Source: Halorubrum salipaludis (lineage in GTDB: Archaea > Halobacteriota > Halobacteria > Halobacteriales > Haloferacaceae). Taken from it: DNA of 64,000 nucleotides. The position numbers and the translations under genes are program-made. The notes beneath the pieces were generated by a model. The model did no database searches and had not been told where the DNA came from. It was given only the letters and a program-made list of their open reading frames with translations. Position 1 is the first letter of the stretch. Each line of letters starts with the position of its first letter. Location of the stretch: the NCBI RefSeq assembly GCF_002286985.1, contig NZ_NSKC01000002.1, positions 310,001 to 374,000 on the forward strand, written 5' to 3'. Below are positions 16,925 to 25,268 of this stretch, one piece after another.

Positions 16925-16940
16925 TTGAACGTTCATTCAA
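16925..16940. promoter_or_regulatory. TetR-type operator between divergent genes
   Basis: TTGAACGTTCATTCAA contains the perfect palindrome TGAACGTTCA (16926-16935) and outer arms TTGAA/TTCAA. It lies 38 bp before the tetR start, next to TATA-like ACATAAG and CTATATG elements on the minus strand. Placement in the only intergenic region shared by regulator and exporter supports operator function. Confidence 0.6.
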
Positions 16941-17065
16941 CACGCTTATGTCGGGAGCGTCCGACACGACCGTATGACTCGACTCGACGCGGTCGGTGGA
17001 CGGGCTGTTGGCCTCCGCGGCGCGGACCGGGCGAACCCGCGTCACCCGGCTACCGGAGGGCGGAG

Positions 17066-18784
17066 ATGAGCCGGGGCGCGCGGATCGCCACGCTGGCGCT
17101 GGCGGTCGTCGCGGCCGGGGCGCTCGTCGCCGGCGTCGCGCTCTCCGGCGCGGCCGCGTCCGGGTCCGGCGACGCGCTCGACCGCGGGCAGGCGGCGCTG
17201 GTCGGGACCGACGCGATCGGCGCCGATGCGACCGGCGATGGAGCCGGCGACGCCGTCGCGCAGGCCGGCGGCGAGCAGGTCCGCGGCTCGCCCGAGCTCG
17301 ACCTGTTCCTCTCGCAGCGGACCGTCCCGAGCGGCGCCGAGTCGGCGGTGACGGTCGACATCCTCAACACGGGGACCATGGAGAGGGGCAACGACCTCGA
17401 CCCGCGCGTGACGACCGCCCGCGGGCTCAGACTGGAGGTCGACGACGGCGACGTGCCGATCGAGGTCGGCGACGGCACGACCGTGGTCGGCGACGTGCGG
17501 ACCGACGCGAGCCCAGTCTCCGTCCCGCTCGACGTCACGGTCCCCGACGACGTGCCGGACGGTGAGTACGAGGTCGAGGTGACCGCCCGCTACCGGTACA
17601 CCTTCGAGGTGGTCCCCGAGTTCAACAACCACAAGGACACCCGCGGGAGTGACCGCTTCGACCTGACGGTCGTCGTCGACGACGGCGCGCGGTTCGCGAT
17701 CCTCGACACCGAGACGGACGCGCAGGTCGGCGGGAGCGGCGAGGTGACCGCCACGCTGCGGAACGTCGGCGACGAGATCGCCCGCGACGCGGTCGTCACC
17801 GGGACGACCACCGGCAGCGGCGCCGTGATCGGCGGCGACGGCAGCGGCGAGGCGTTCGTCGGGGACTGGGAGCCCGGCGAGAACCGGACCGTAACCTTTG
17901 ACTCCGCCGTCTCGTCCGACTTCGGCGGCGGGGCGTACGCGCTCGTCTCCACGGTCGACTACCGCGACCGCGACGGGATCGACGAGACCGCGCCCGCCTC
18001 GCGGGCGGGGGTCGTCCCGGCCGCGGAGCAGTCGTTCTCGGTCGAGAACGTCGAGGGGACCCTCGAAGTCGGCTACTCTGGGACCGTCTCCGGGACGCTC
18101 GCGAACGAGGGCCCGCTCGACGTCGACGACGCGGTGCTGGTCGCGGACCCGCAGAGCCAACGGGTGAGCGTCGGCGAGAGCAGGTACGCGCTCCCGGAGA
18201 TTCCGGCCGGCGAGTCGGTCGAGTTCTCCTTCGACGCCGACGTGAACGGCAACGCGGACCCCGGACCGCGGCAGTTCCGGTTCACGACCGAGTACGAGAG
18301 CGGCGACTCGACGGTCGCGGTCGACGAGACGCGGCGGATCGAGGTCGCACCGCGTCAGCCCGAGTTCGACCTGGTCGCCGACAACACGACGGTCCCGGCG
18401 GGCGAGACGCGCCGGGTCTCATTCGAAATCACGAACCAGCGCCCGGAGACGCTCTCGTCGATCAACGCCGGCTTATACGCCGACAGCCCGCTGTCGGCCC
18501 CCAACGACGAGGCGTTCGTCGACGAGCTCGAACCGGGCGAGTCGACCGAGATCTGGTTCGAGGTGTCGGCCGCGCCCGGCGCCAGCGTCGAGACCCACCC
18601 GGTCGAGTTAGACTTCCGGTACGACGACGAGCGCGGCAACGACCGGATCTCGGACGTGACCCAGTACCCGATCGAGGTGACCGAACCCACCGACGACGGC
18701 GGGTTCCCGGTGGGCTCGCTCGTCGTCGGCCTGCTCGTCGTGGTCGCCGGCGCGGGAGCGGTCGTCTGGTACCGGCGGCGGTAA
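17066..18784 (+). CDS. COG1361-type S-layer-like exported protein with CARDB/NEW3 repeats
   Basis: A 572-residue cell-surface protein. It has an N-terminal hydrophobic signal (IATLALAVVAAGALVAGVAL, about 6-25), several immunoglobulin-like beta domains, and a C-terminal transmembrane anchor followed by WYRRR. The beta-domain signatures include VTVDILNTGTMERGND, VTATLRNVGDEIARDAVV, VSGTLANEGPLDVDDAVL and RVSFEITNQRPETL. ATG 17066 is preceded by GGAGG, which supports it over upstream in-frame codons. In haloarchaea and methanogens such proteins often pair with RND transporters, as here. It probably forms the extracellular partner of the downstream exporter. The TetR gene and operator lie upstream. 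Confidence 0.83.
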   Translation: MSRGARIATLALAVVAAGALVAGVALSGAAASGSGDALDRGQAALVGTDAIGADATGDGAGDAVAQAGGEQVRGSPELDLFLSQRTVPSGAESAVTVDILNTGTMERGNDLDPRVTTARGLRLEVDDGDVPIEVGDGTTVVGDVRTDASPVSVPLDVTVPDDVPDGEYEVEVTARYRYTFEVVPEFNNHKDTRGSDRFDLTVVVDDGARFAILDTETDAQVGGSGEVTATLRNVGDEIARDAVVTGTTTGSGAVIGGDGSGEAFVGDWEPGENRTVTFDSAVSSDFGGGAYALVSTVDYRDRDGIDETAPASRAGVVPAAEQSFSVENVEGTLEVGYSGTVSGTLANEGPLDVDDAVLVADPQSQRVSVGESRYALPEIPAGESVEFSFDADVNGNADPGPRQFRFTTEYESGDSTVAVDETRRIEVAPRQPEFDLVADNTTVPAGETRRVSFEITNQRPETLSSINAGLYADSPLSAPNDEAFVDELEPGESTEIWFEVSAAPGASVETHPVELDFRYDDERGNDRISDVTQYPIEVTEPTDDGGFPVGSLVVGLLVVVAGAGAVVWYRRR

Positions 18785-18874
18785 CCGGATGACGGAACCC
18801 ACACCGGACCGAGCGAGCGAGCGCTCCCCGCCGTTCGCCTGGCGATCGCGGTCCGACGACCGCCGGGGGCGACC

Positions 18875-21373
18875 GTGACCGCGGCCGACCGGCTCGTCGA
18901 GCGCGTCGACGAGTTCGTCACCGAGCAGCCGGTGACGGTGGTCGTGGTCTTCCTCCTCGTCAGCGTCGTCGCCGTCGGCGGGATCGGGGGGATCGAGACG
19001 AGCGCCGGCGCCGACCAGTTCACGCAGGACATCCCGGCCCAGCAGGCGTTAGACGACATCGACGAGGAGTTCGAGACGTCGATCGGCGGGTCGGCCACCG
19101 CCGCGCAGGTGATCGTCACCGACGACAACGTGCTCTCCCGGACGACCCTGATACGGATCTTAGAGACTCAACACCGGCTGGAGTCGCGGTCGACGCTCAG
19201 GGTGGGGTCCACCTCGAGCCACGCGGACGCGATCGCCCGGCGGCTCGACCCGACCGCGGAGACCGCCGCCCAGCGGCGCGACGCGGTCGAAGAGGCGACG
19301 CCGCGGGAGCTGCGGACGGCGATTAACGAGGCCGACGCTGCGGGCGCGGTCGAGGCGCAGGTGTCCGTCGACTACAACCCGACCGCCCAGACCGCCGACG
19401 CCGCGATCGTCGGGATCACCTACGACGTGCCCGACGCGGCGACGACCGCCCGCGTGACGGAGCTGCAGACGCGCAGCATCGAGACGCTCGACACGGTGCC
19501 GGGCAACGAGGCCGGCGAGAACGCGATCCTCTTCGGCGACGGCGTGCTCCAGTCGGAGATCACTGCGCTGCTCGGCGACACGGCGATCATCGTGTTCCCC
19601 GCGGCGCTGCTTCTCATCTTGGGCTTCCTCGTGTTCGCCTACCGCGATCCGATCGACATGGCGATCGGGCTCGCGGCCCTCCTGATGTCGCTTCTGTGGA
19701 CGTTCGGGTTCATGGGCTACGCGGGGATTCCGTTCTCCGACTCCCTCATCACCGTCTTCCCGCTGCTGCTCGCGGTCGGGATCGACTTCGGGATCCACAT
19801 CGTCAACCGGTACCGCGAGGAGCGGGGCGAGGGGCTCTCGATCGCGGCCGCGATGCGGACGACGACCGACCAGCTGCTCATCGCGTTCCTGCTCGTGACG
19901 ATCACCACCGTGTTCGGGCTGGTCTCGAACGTGGCGAGCCCCTTCGAGCCCAACCGGGACTTCGGGATCGTCGCCGCCGCCGGGATCACCTTCACCCTCG
20001 TGATATTCGGGGTCTTCCTGCCCGCGACGAAGGTGCTCGCGGACCGCTGGCGCGAGCGGCTCCCGATCCCCGCGTTCGGCACGACGGCGCTCGGATCCGG
20101 CGGCTCGCGGCTCGGCCGCGCGCTCCGCGTCGGCGTCGACCTCTCGAAGGTCGCGCCCGTCCTCGTGGTCGCCGTGATCCTCGTCGGCGGCGCGGTCGGC
20201 GGCGCGTACGGCACGGGGGTGAACACGGAGTTCTCCGAGGAGGCGTTCTTCCCCGACGAGGACCGGTTGGAGACGTACTCGAACCTCCCGGAGCCGTTCG
20301 CGCCGACCGACTACACGTTCCTGCGCGTGCTCACGCTGTTCGAGGAGGAGTTCGAGCAGGACTTCGTCGGGAGCGTGACGCTGTACGTCGACCAGTCGGT
20401 GAGGGACGACGACGCCTTGGAGCTGATCGACCGGACCACGCGCAACCCCCCCGACACCTTCGAGACGACCGACGAGCGCCGGGCGGCCTCGACCAGCGTC
20501 GTCACCGTCATCGAGGACCAGGCCGCGCGGGACCCCGAGTTCGCGGCGGTCGTCGAACGCAACGACCGGCTCGGGACGGGCGTCCCGGACCGCAACGTCG
20601 ACGAGGTGTACGATGCCCTGCTCGACTCCTCGGCCGAGGGGCAGGCCCGCGGCTACCTCGCCGCCGACCGCGGGAGCGCGCGGATCGACTACACGATCCG
20701 GCCGGGCGTCGACAACTCCGAGGCGGTCGCGGACGTGCGCGAGCTGGCCGAGCGCACCCCGCTGGAAGCGGTGCCGACGGGGGACCTCGTCGTCAACGAA
20801 GCGGTGATCGACCGGCTCACCGAGTCCGCGATCCGGAGCCTGATCGCCGCGTTCGCGCTCACGGCGGTCTTCCTCGCGATCTCGTACGCCTACCTGGAGG
20901 GGAAGGCCGTCTACGGACTTTTAAACCTCGTGCCCGTGCTCGTCACGGTGGGGCTGCTCGTGGGGTCGATGCGGCTCCTCTCGATCCCGCTGACGCCGAT
21001 CAACGCCCCGATCCTCTCGGTGTCGATCGGGCTCGGGGTGGACTACACCGTCCACTTCGTCCACCGGTTCGTCGACGAGTACAAGGCCGGACACGGGATC
21101 GACGAGGCGCTGGACATCACCATCGCCGGCACCGGCGGCGCGCTCACCGGGAGCATGCTCACGACCGTCTGCGGGCTCGGCGTCCTCTGGCTCGCCGTGA
21201 TCCCGCTCCTGCGGGACTTCGGCGTGCTGCTCGCGCTCGGCGTGTTGTACGCGTACCTCTGCTCGATCCTGCTCGTCCCCTCGCTCGTCGTCGTCTGGGA
21301 CCGGTACGGCGACCGGGTCGGGCTCGGGCTCGACGGCGGGCTCCGGGGATCGACGGGCGAGCGGGCCGAGTAG
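18875..21373 (+). CDS. RND-superfamily (MMPL, HAE3-like) exporter
   Basis: An 832-residue membrane exporter driven by the proton gradient. It has the RND two-half layout: TM1 near 19-37, an extracellular loop to about 225, a five-helix block (about 225-390), then TM7 (VAPVLVVAVILVGG), a second loop, and a second helix block (about 650-815). Sterol-sensing/MMPL-type signatures are ILFGDGVLQSEI and SIGLGVDYTVHFVHRF. It starts at GTG 18875, which overlaps the TGA of a 29-codon frame (18789-18878) by four bases, suggesting translational coupling. Cotranscribed with the COG1361 protein under probable TetR control. Substrate unknown; lipids or hydrophobic toxins are typical for the family. Confidence 0.87.
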   Translation: MTAADRLVERVDEFVTEQPVTVVVVFLLVSVVAVGGIGGIETSAGADQFTQDIPAQQALDDIDEEFETSIGGSATAAQVIVTDDNVLSRTTLIRILETQHRLESRSTLRVGSTSSHADAIARRLDPTAETAAQRRDAVEEATPRELRTAINEADAAGAVEAQVSVDYNPTAQTADAAIVGITYDVPDAATTARVTELQTRSIETLDTVPGNEAGENAILFGDGVLQSEITALLGDTAIIVFPAALLLILGFLVFAYRDPIDMAIGLAALLMSLLWTFGFMGYAGIPFSDSLITVFPLLLAVGIDFGIHIVNRYREERGEGLSIAAAMRTTTDQLLIAFLLVTITTVFGLVSNVASPFEPNRDFGIVAAAGITFTLVIFGVFLPATKVLADRWRERLPIPAFGTTALGSGGSRLGRALRVGVDLSKVAPVLVVAVILVGGAVGGAYGTGVNTEFSEEAFFPDEDRLETYSNLPEPFAPTDYTFLRVLTLFEEEFEQDFVGSVTLYVDQSVRDDDALELIDRTTRNPPDTFETTDERRAASTSVVTVIEDQAARDPEFAAVVERNDRLGTGVPDRNVDEVYDALLDSSAEGQARGYLAADRGSARIDYTIRPGVDNSEAVADVRELAERTPLEAVPTGDLVVNEAVIDRLTESAIRSLIAAFALTAVFLAISYAYLEGKAVYGLLNLVPVLVTVGLLVGSMRLLSIPLTPINAPILSVSIGLGVDYTVHFVHRFVDEYKAGHGIDEALDITIAGTGGALTGSMLTTVCGLGVLWLAVIPLLRDFGVLLALGVLYAYLCSILLVPSLVVVWDRYGDRVGLGLDGGLRGSTGERAE

Positions 21374-21381
21374 CCGCCGGC

Positions 21382-22365
21382 TTACTCCTCCGCGACCGGC
21401 GCCCCGTCCCCGGCCCGCCGCGACTGAACCTTCCCGGCGAGCACCGCCGCGACGTAGACCCCGACGGCGACGAGGACGATGGTGCCGCCGGCGGTCGTGT
21501 TGTAGCGGAACGACAGCGTGATCCCGACGAGCACGGCGATCTGCGCGAGCACGACGGACGCGAGCAGCGCCTCGCGGAACCCCCGCGCGAGCTGGGCGGC
21601 GGCCGCGACGGGGACGACCAGCATCGCCGCGACCAGGATGACGCCCATGATCTGCATCGCGCCGACCACGACGAGCGCGGTCAGCGTGGTCATCAGGCGG
21701 TTGTACCAGGGGACGTTGACGCCGGCGACGCGGGCCGCGGTCTCGTCGAAGGTCACGTACAGCAGCTGTTTGTAGGTGACCGTCACTACCAGCGCGACGA
21801 CCGCGAAGAGGACCACGAGGAGGACCGCGTTCTCCCGCGACACCGTCGAGAGGTTCCCGAACAGGTACTGGTTGATCCCGACCGCGAGCCCGCCGGTGTT
21901 CAGGCTGATGAGGACCGCGCCGAGCGCGAACCCCGTCGACAGCACGATCGCCATCGACACGTCGTTGTACGCGTCGGTGGTCTCGGAGATGAGCTCGATC
22001 GCCAGCGCCGCGATCACGGCGACGACGATGGCCGTGACGTACGGGGAGATCCCGGTGCCGAGCAGCGAGTTGACGAACAGCCCGACGGCGACGCCCGCGA
22101 ACGCGGTGTGCGCGAGCGCGTCGCCGATCAGCGCGAGCTGGCGGTGGACCAGGAACGTACCGATCAGCGGCGCCATCACCGCGATGAGCGCGCCCACGAG
22201 GAGCGCGTGGTGCATGAACACGTACTCCAACATCGCGATCCCAAGCCGCTCGCCGATCCAGCCGAGTCCGTCACTCCACAGCCCGACGAGCCGGGTGAGG
22301 AGGTCGTAAGGGGCGGAGAGGAGGGGGACAGAGAGGAGAACGGCGGAAAGAGCAGCCGTTGTCAC
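21382..22365 (-). CDS. Metal ABC transporter permease (ZnuB/MntB family)
   Basis: A 327-residue inner-membrane permease of the ABC-3 family with eight or nine helices. Typical sequences are MAPLIGTFLVHRQLALIGDALAHTAFAGV, GALISLNTGG-like loops, and MQIMGVILVAAMLVVPVAAAAQLA. It starts at GTG 22365, overlapping the ATPase stop by GTGA. It forms the membrane channel of a zinc, manganese or iron importer with the two genes upstream. The DtxR-type box before the operon favours manganese or iron over zinc. Confidence 0.92.
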   Translation of the reverse strand: MTTAALSAVLLSVPLLSAPYDLLTRLVGLWSDGLGWIGERLGIAMLEYVFMHHALLVGALIAVMAPLIGTFLVHRQLALIGDALAHTAFAGVAVGLFVNSLLGTGISPYVTAIVVAVIAALAIELISETTDAYNDVSMAIVLSTGFALGAVLISLNTGGLAVGINQYLFGNLSTVSRENAVLLVVLFAVVALVVTVTYKQLLYVTFDETAARVAGVNVPWYNRLMTTLTALVVVGAMQIMGVILVAAMLVVPVAAAAQLARGFREALLASVVLAQIAVLVGITLSFRYNTTAGGTIVLVAVGVYVAAVLAGKVQSRRAGDGAPVAEE

Positions 22366-23144
22366 GTGACGATCCCTCCCTCCTCGCGGCGCACGTTCGT
22401 CCCGTACGCGCGGTCGAGCGCGTCGCTGTCGGCGAACTCGACCGGGTCGCCGTCGAAGTACGCCTCGCGGTTGAGACAGACCACCCGCGAGGCGTGTTCG
22501 ATGACGGCGCCGATGTCGTGTTCGACCAGCAGGACGGTCATCCCGTCCGCGACGAGCCCGTCGAGGAGCTCGAAGAACGCCTCGACGGACTCGGCGTCGA
22601 CCCCGACCGTCGGCTCGTCTAAGACGAGCAGCTCGGCCTCCCCGGCGAGCGCCCGAGCGATGTACGTCCGCTGGCGCTGCCCGCCGGAGAGCGCGGTGAT
22701 CTTGCGGTCCGCGAGGTGTTCGATCCCGACCGTCCGGAGCGCCTCGCGGGCGCGGTCGCGGTCCGCGGCCGTCACCCGACCGAACCCGGCGTGCGGGAAC
22801 CGGCCCATCAGGACGACCTCGCTCACCGTGATCGGCATCCGCTTCTCGTCTTCCGTCACGTCCTGTGCCACGTAGCCGACGCGCTCGCGCTCCGCGAACG
22901 CCCGGGCGGGGCGACCGAGCAACTCCGCCGAACCCGAGTCGGGCTCGTGGAGCCCTAAGAGGAGCCGGAGCAGCGTGCTCTTCCCGGAGCCGTTCGGGCC
23001 CACGATCCCGACGTACTCGCCGCGCTCGACCCGGAGGTCCACGTCCTCGACGACCGGTGCCGCGGCGTAGCCGAACGTCAGGTCGCGGGCCTCGACGAGG
23101 GGCGCGTCGTCGCCGGCGTCGGTCGGCGCCGATTCCCGGCTCAT
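22362..23144 (-). CDS. Metal ABC transporter ATPase (ZnuC/MntA family)
   Basis: A 260-residue ABC ATPase that powers the metal importer. It shows Walker A GPNGSGKST, Q-loop YVAQDV, signature LSGGQRQR, Walker B LLVLDEPTVGVD, and switch His in LLVEHD. ATG 23144 overlaps the TGA of the upstream binding-protein gene by ATGA, and its own stop overlaps the permease GTG, so the three genes are tightly coupled. The short N-terminal tail is acidic. Confidence 0.94.
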   Translation of the reverse strand: MSRESAPTDAGDDAPLVEARDLTFGYAAAPVVEDVDLRVERGEYVGIVGPNGSGKSTLLRLLLGLHEPDSGSAELLGRPARAFAERERVGYVAQDVTEDEKRMPITVSEVVLMGRFPHAGFGRVTAADRDRAREALRTVGIEHLADRKITALSGGQRQRTYIARALAGEAELLVLDEPTVGVDAESVEAFFELLDGLVADGMTVLLVEHDIGAVIEHASRVVCLNREAYFDGDPVEFADSDALDRAYGTNVRREEGGIVT

Positions 23145-24232
23145 GGCTCGAAGTTGCGCCCGTAATCGGCGAACGTTACCTCCTCGGGGTCGTCGACGCC
23201 GAGCAGGACCCGGAACGTCGGGAGGTTCACCTCCCGGGCGATGTCGAAGTACCCCCACCCCCGCTCGACCCACGACTCCGCGGTCCCCGCGTACGGCGTC
23301 ACGGGGAAGTAGCCCGTCACGTCGGTCTGTTCCAATAGTTGGCGCGCCGGGCGGATCGGCTCGAAGACGGCGGCGCCAATGTGCTCGATGCCGTGCTCGG
23401 CGATCGCGTCCTGCGCGCGCTGCATGTCCGCGGGCCGCACGTCGTCGTTCGCCGCGAGGTTCACGACGAGGGGCTCGATCGTCGCGTCGTACCGCTCCGC
23501 CAGGTAGCCGAAGGCGTTGTGCGCGGCCAGGAACGCCACGTCGCGCTCGGCGGCGTCGAAGGCAGCCTGCCACTCCTCGTCAAGGCGATCGAGCTCCGCA
23601 TCGATGTCGGCCGCGTTCTCCCGGATCGTCGGTTCGTCGTCGGGCGAGACCGCCGCGAGGCCGTCCGCGATGTTCGCGACGGCCGTCTTCGCGCGTCGGG
23701 GGTCGAGCCAGAAGTGGGGGTCCTTCGCGTTCTCGACGGCCTCCTCCTCCTCGTCGAGCGAGTCGGCCAGCGGGATCAACTCGACGCCGGCTCGGCTGTT
23801 TATGAGGGTCGTCTCCGCCGACTCGGCCGCGAGCGCGTCGATCGCGCGGTCGACCCACGGCTGGAAGTCGGGCCCGACGTGGACTAAGGCGTCGGCGTCG
23901 GTGATCCGGCGCTGGATCGACGGGTCCGGCTCCCAGCCGTGGCCGTGGAGCCCGGTCGGGACAAGGTTCTTGACCGCGATCTCCGTCCCCGCCGCGAGCG
24001 AGTCGGCGAAGTCGTAGAACGTGAAAAACGAGGCGACGACGGTGTACTCGGCGTCGCCGGTGCTGTCACCGCCTCCGCCACCGTCGCCATCGCTCCCGTA
24101 CCCGCCGCCGGCCGACCCCCCGTCGGCCGCGTTCCCCGTGCAGCCGGCGAGTCCGCCGGCGAGCGCGCCGGCGCCGATCGCGGTGAACCGGCGTCGAGAG
24201 ACGTTCGACGAACTGTTCGCGTTCGTGTGCAT
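23141..24232 (-). CDS. Metal ABC transporter substrate-binding lipoprotein (ZnuA/MntC family)
   Basis: A 363-residue exported binding protein of cluster A-I. It has a Tat-type signal SRRRFTAIGAGALAGGLAGC ending at a lipobox Cys, then a Gly/Ser/Asp linker. Candidate metal ligands are His in GLHGHGWEP, His in DADALVHVG, His in AAHNAFGYLAERY, and a C-terminal acidic site. Lack of a long His-rich loop argues against a zinc-specialised protein. ATG 24232 is chosen because TATATTATAC lies about 25-30 bp upstream, fitting a leaderless message. First gene of the operon; a DtxR-type operator sits upstream of its TATA box. Confidence 0.92.
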   Translation of the reverse strand: MHTNANSSSNVSRRRFTAIGAGALAGGLAGCTGNAADGGSAGGGYGSDGDGGGGGDSTGDAEYTVVASFFTFYDFADSLAAGTEIAVKNLVPTGLHGHGWEPDPSIQRRITDADALVHVGPDFQPWVDRAIDALAAESAETTLINSRAGVELIPLADSLDEEEEAVENAKDPHFWLDPRRAKTAVANIADGLAAVSPDDEPTIRENAADIDAELDRLDEEWQAAFDAAERDVAFLAAHNAFGYLAERYDATIEPLVVNLAANDDVRPADMQRAQDAIAEHGIEHIGAAVFEPIRPARQLLEQTDVTGYFPVTPYAGTAESWVERGWGYFDIAREVNLPTFRVLLGVDDPEEVTFADYGRNFEP

Positions 24233-24245
24233 ACCGTGTTTTAGA

Positions 24246-24263
24246 GAAGGCATGTATAATATA
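24246..24263 (-). promoter_or_regulatory. TATA box region of the metal ABC operon
   Basis: On the minus strand the sequence AGTATATTATACATG is a strong archaeal TATA element. Its distance to ATG 24232 fits a transcript starting at or just before the start codon. Confidence 0.65.
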
Positions 24264-24278
24264 CTTCTGGTCAAAGAA

Positions 24279-24297
24279 AAAGATTAGACTAATCTAA
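24279..24297. promoter_or_regulatory. DtxR/SirR-type metal-regulator operator
   Basis: The palindrome AGATTAG-A-CTAATCT (24281-24295) with flanking A and AA matches the bacterial DtxR box TTAGGTTAG-S-CTAACCTAA at most positions. It lies about 15 bp upstream of the TATA box of the metal transporter operon. Haloarchaeal SirR and Idr proteins are DtxR-family metal sensors, so repression or activation by Mn or Fe is likely. No such regulator gene is in the window. Confidence 0.6.
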
Positions 24298-24416
24298 TTT
24301 TCGCGCGGTCGTTCGGTCAGGAGGCGTTTTCCGGCCGCTCCGTCGCCTTGACCGCCGCCCGGCTCTCTCTCCGATCGCCGACACGACTTTGTCCCCCGGC
24401 GAGGACGGATACGTCG

Positions 24417-24944
24417 ATGGCGGACACCTCCACGCGCGAGCGGTTCAGACGGAACGCGAGCGGCATCGCCTCGACGGTGGTGACGGGGACGTGGCTCGCC
24501 GCGCTGCTGCTCGGGTTCGACTGGTGGCTCGGATTCATGCTGTTCGGCTACATCGTGATCGTCCCGGTGGTCTCGATGCTATTCGACGAAGAGGAGGAGT
24601 CGGAGTGGGTCGACGACGACCCGTCGACGGAGTGGGAGACGAACCGGGAGACTGGGCGCGAGCGCGGACGAGAGGGGGGACGGAGCCCGATCGGGGACCG
24701 CAGCGGCGACCGGGAGCCCGGAGACACAGCCGACGCGCTCGACCGACTCCGGGCCCGGTACGCCGAGGGCGACCTCACCGACGAGCAGTTCGAGCGGAAG
24801 CTCGACCGGCTGTTAGAGACGGAGACGCCGGAAGACGCCGCCGAGTACGCGGATCGAGCTCGCGCGGAGCGCGAGGCGAGTGACGCCGGCGGGGACACCA
24901 ACCGGGTCGTCGACCGCGACGCCGAACGGGAACGGGATCTGTAG
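24417..24944 (+). CDS. SHOCT-domain membrane protein
   Basis: A 176-residue protein with two adjacent hydrophobic helices (ASTVVTGTWLAALLLGF and WWLGFMLFGYIVIVPVV, about 18-55). A charged Arg/Glu/Asp linker follows. The C-terminal SHOCT motif is ALDRLRARYAEGDLTDEQFERKLDRLLE (about 105-135). SHOCT domains occur at the ends of many prokaryotic membrane or oligomerising proteins; no catalytic role is known. ATG 24417 is the start before MADTSTRERF. It is divergent from the metal ABC operon, 185 bp away, and its promoter region includes the DtxR-type box only distantly. Confidence 0.78.
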   Translation: MADTSTRERFRRNASGIASTVVTGTWLAALLLGFDWWLGFMLFGYIVIVPVVSMLFDEEEESEWVDDDPSTEWETNRETGRERGREGGRSPIGDRSGDREPGDTADALDRLRARYAEGDLTDEQFERKLDRLLETETPEDAAEYADRARAEREASDAGGDTNRVVDRDAERERDL

Positions 24945-25022
24945 GCCCTCCGCGAGGCACGCGATTCGCGCTGTCCGGGCCCGAACCTCAAGCTTCAATG
25001 CGCGCGGCCGACTCCACCGTGT

Positions 25023-25268
25023 ATGAGCGACCAAGAGCTTCGCAAGGAAGCGCACGACCTCGACGTCACCGTCTGGGTCGGGAAGAAGGGCGTCGACGCG
25101 GTCGTCGACGAGACGGCCGACCAGCTCGACGACGCCAAGCTCGTGAAGGTGAAGTTCCTCCGCGCCGCGCGGGGCGGGACCACGACCGACGAGCTCGCCG
25201 CGGAACTGGCCGAGGCGGTCGACGCCGAACTGATCGAGACGCGCGGGAACACGGCGGTGCTGCACTGA
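25023..25268 (+). CDS. YhbY/CRM-domain RNA-binding protein
   Basis: An 81-residue protein consisting of a single CRM domain. Key features are the VWVGKKGVD motif (equivalent to the family GKxG loop) at about 17-25 and the KLVKVKFL strand. In bacteria YhbY associates with pre-50S ribosomal subunits; archaeal members are presumed to bind rRNA. Its TGA overlaps the ATG of the MscS gene by one base (TGATG), so the two are cotranscribed, a pairing seen in other haloarchaea. Confidence 0.92.
   Translation: MSDQELRKEAHDLDVTVWVGKKGVDAVVDETADQLDDAKLVKVKFLRAARGGTTTDELAAELAEAVDAELIETRGNTAVLH

Noticed and set aside
19696..22875. Very long out-of-frame open reading frame across the RND exporter and ABC permease
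   Set aside because: It crosses a strand change between two real genes and encodes an Arg-rich low-complexity chain, typical of GC-driven shadow frames.
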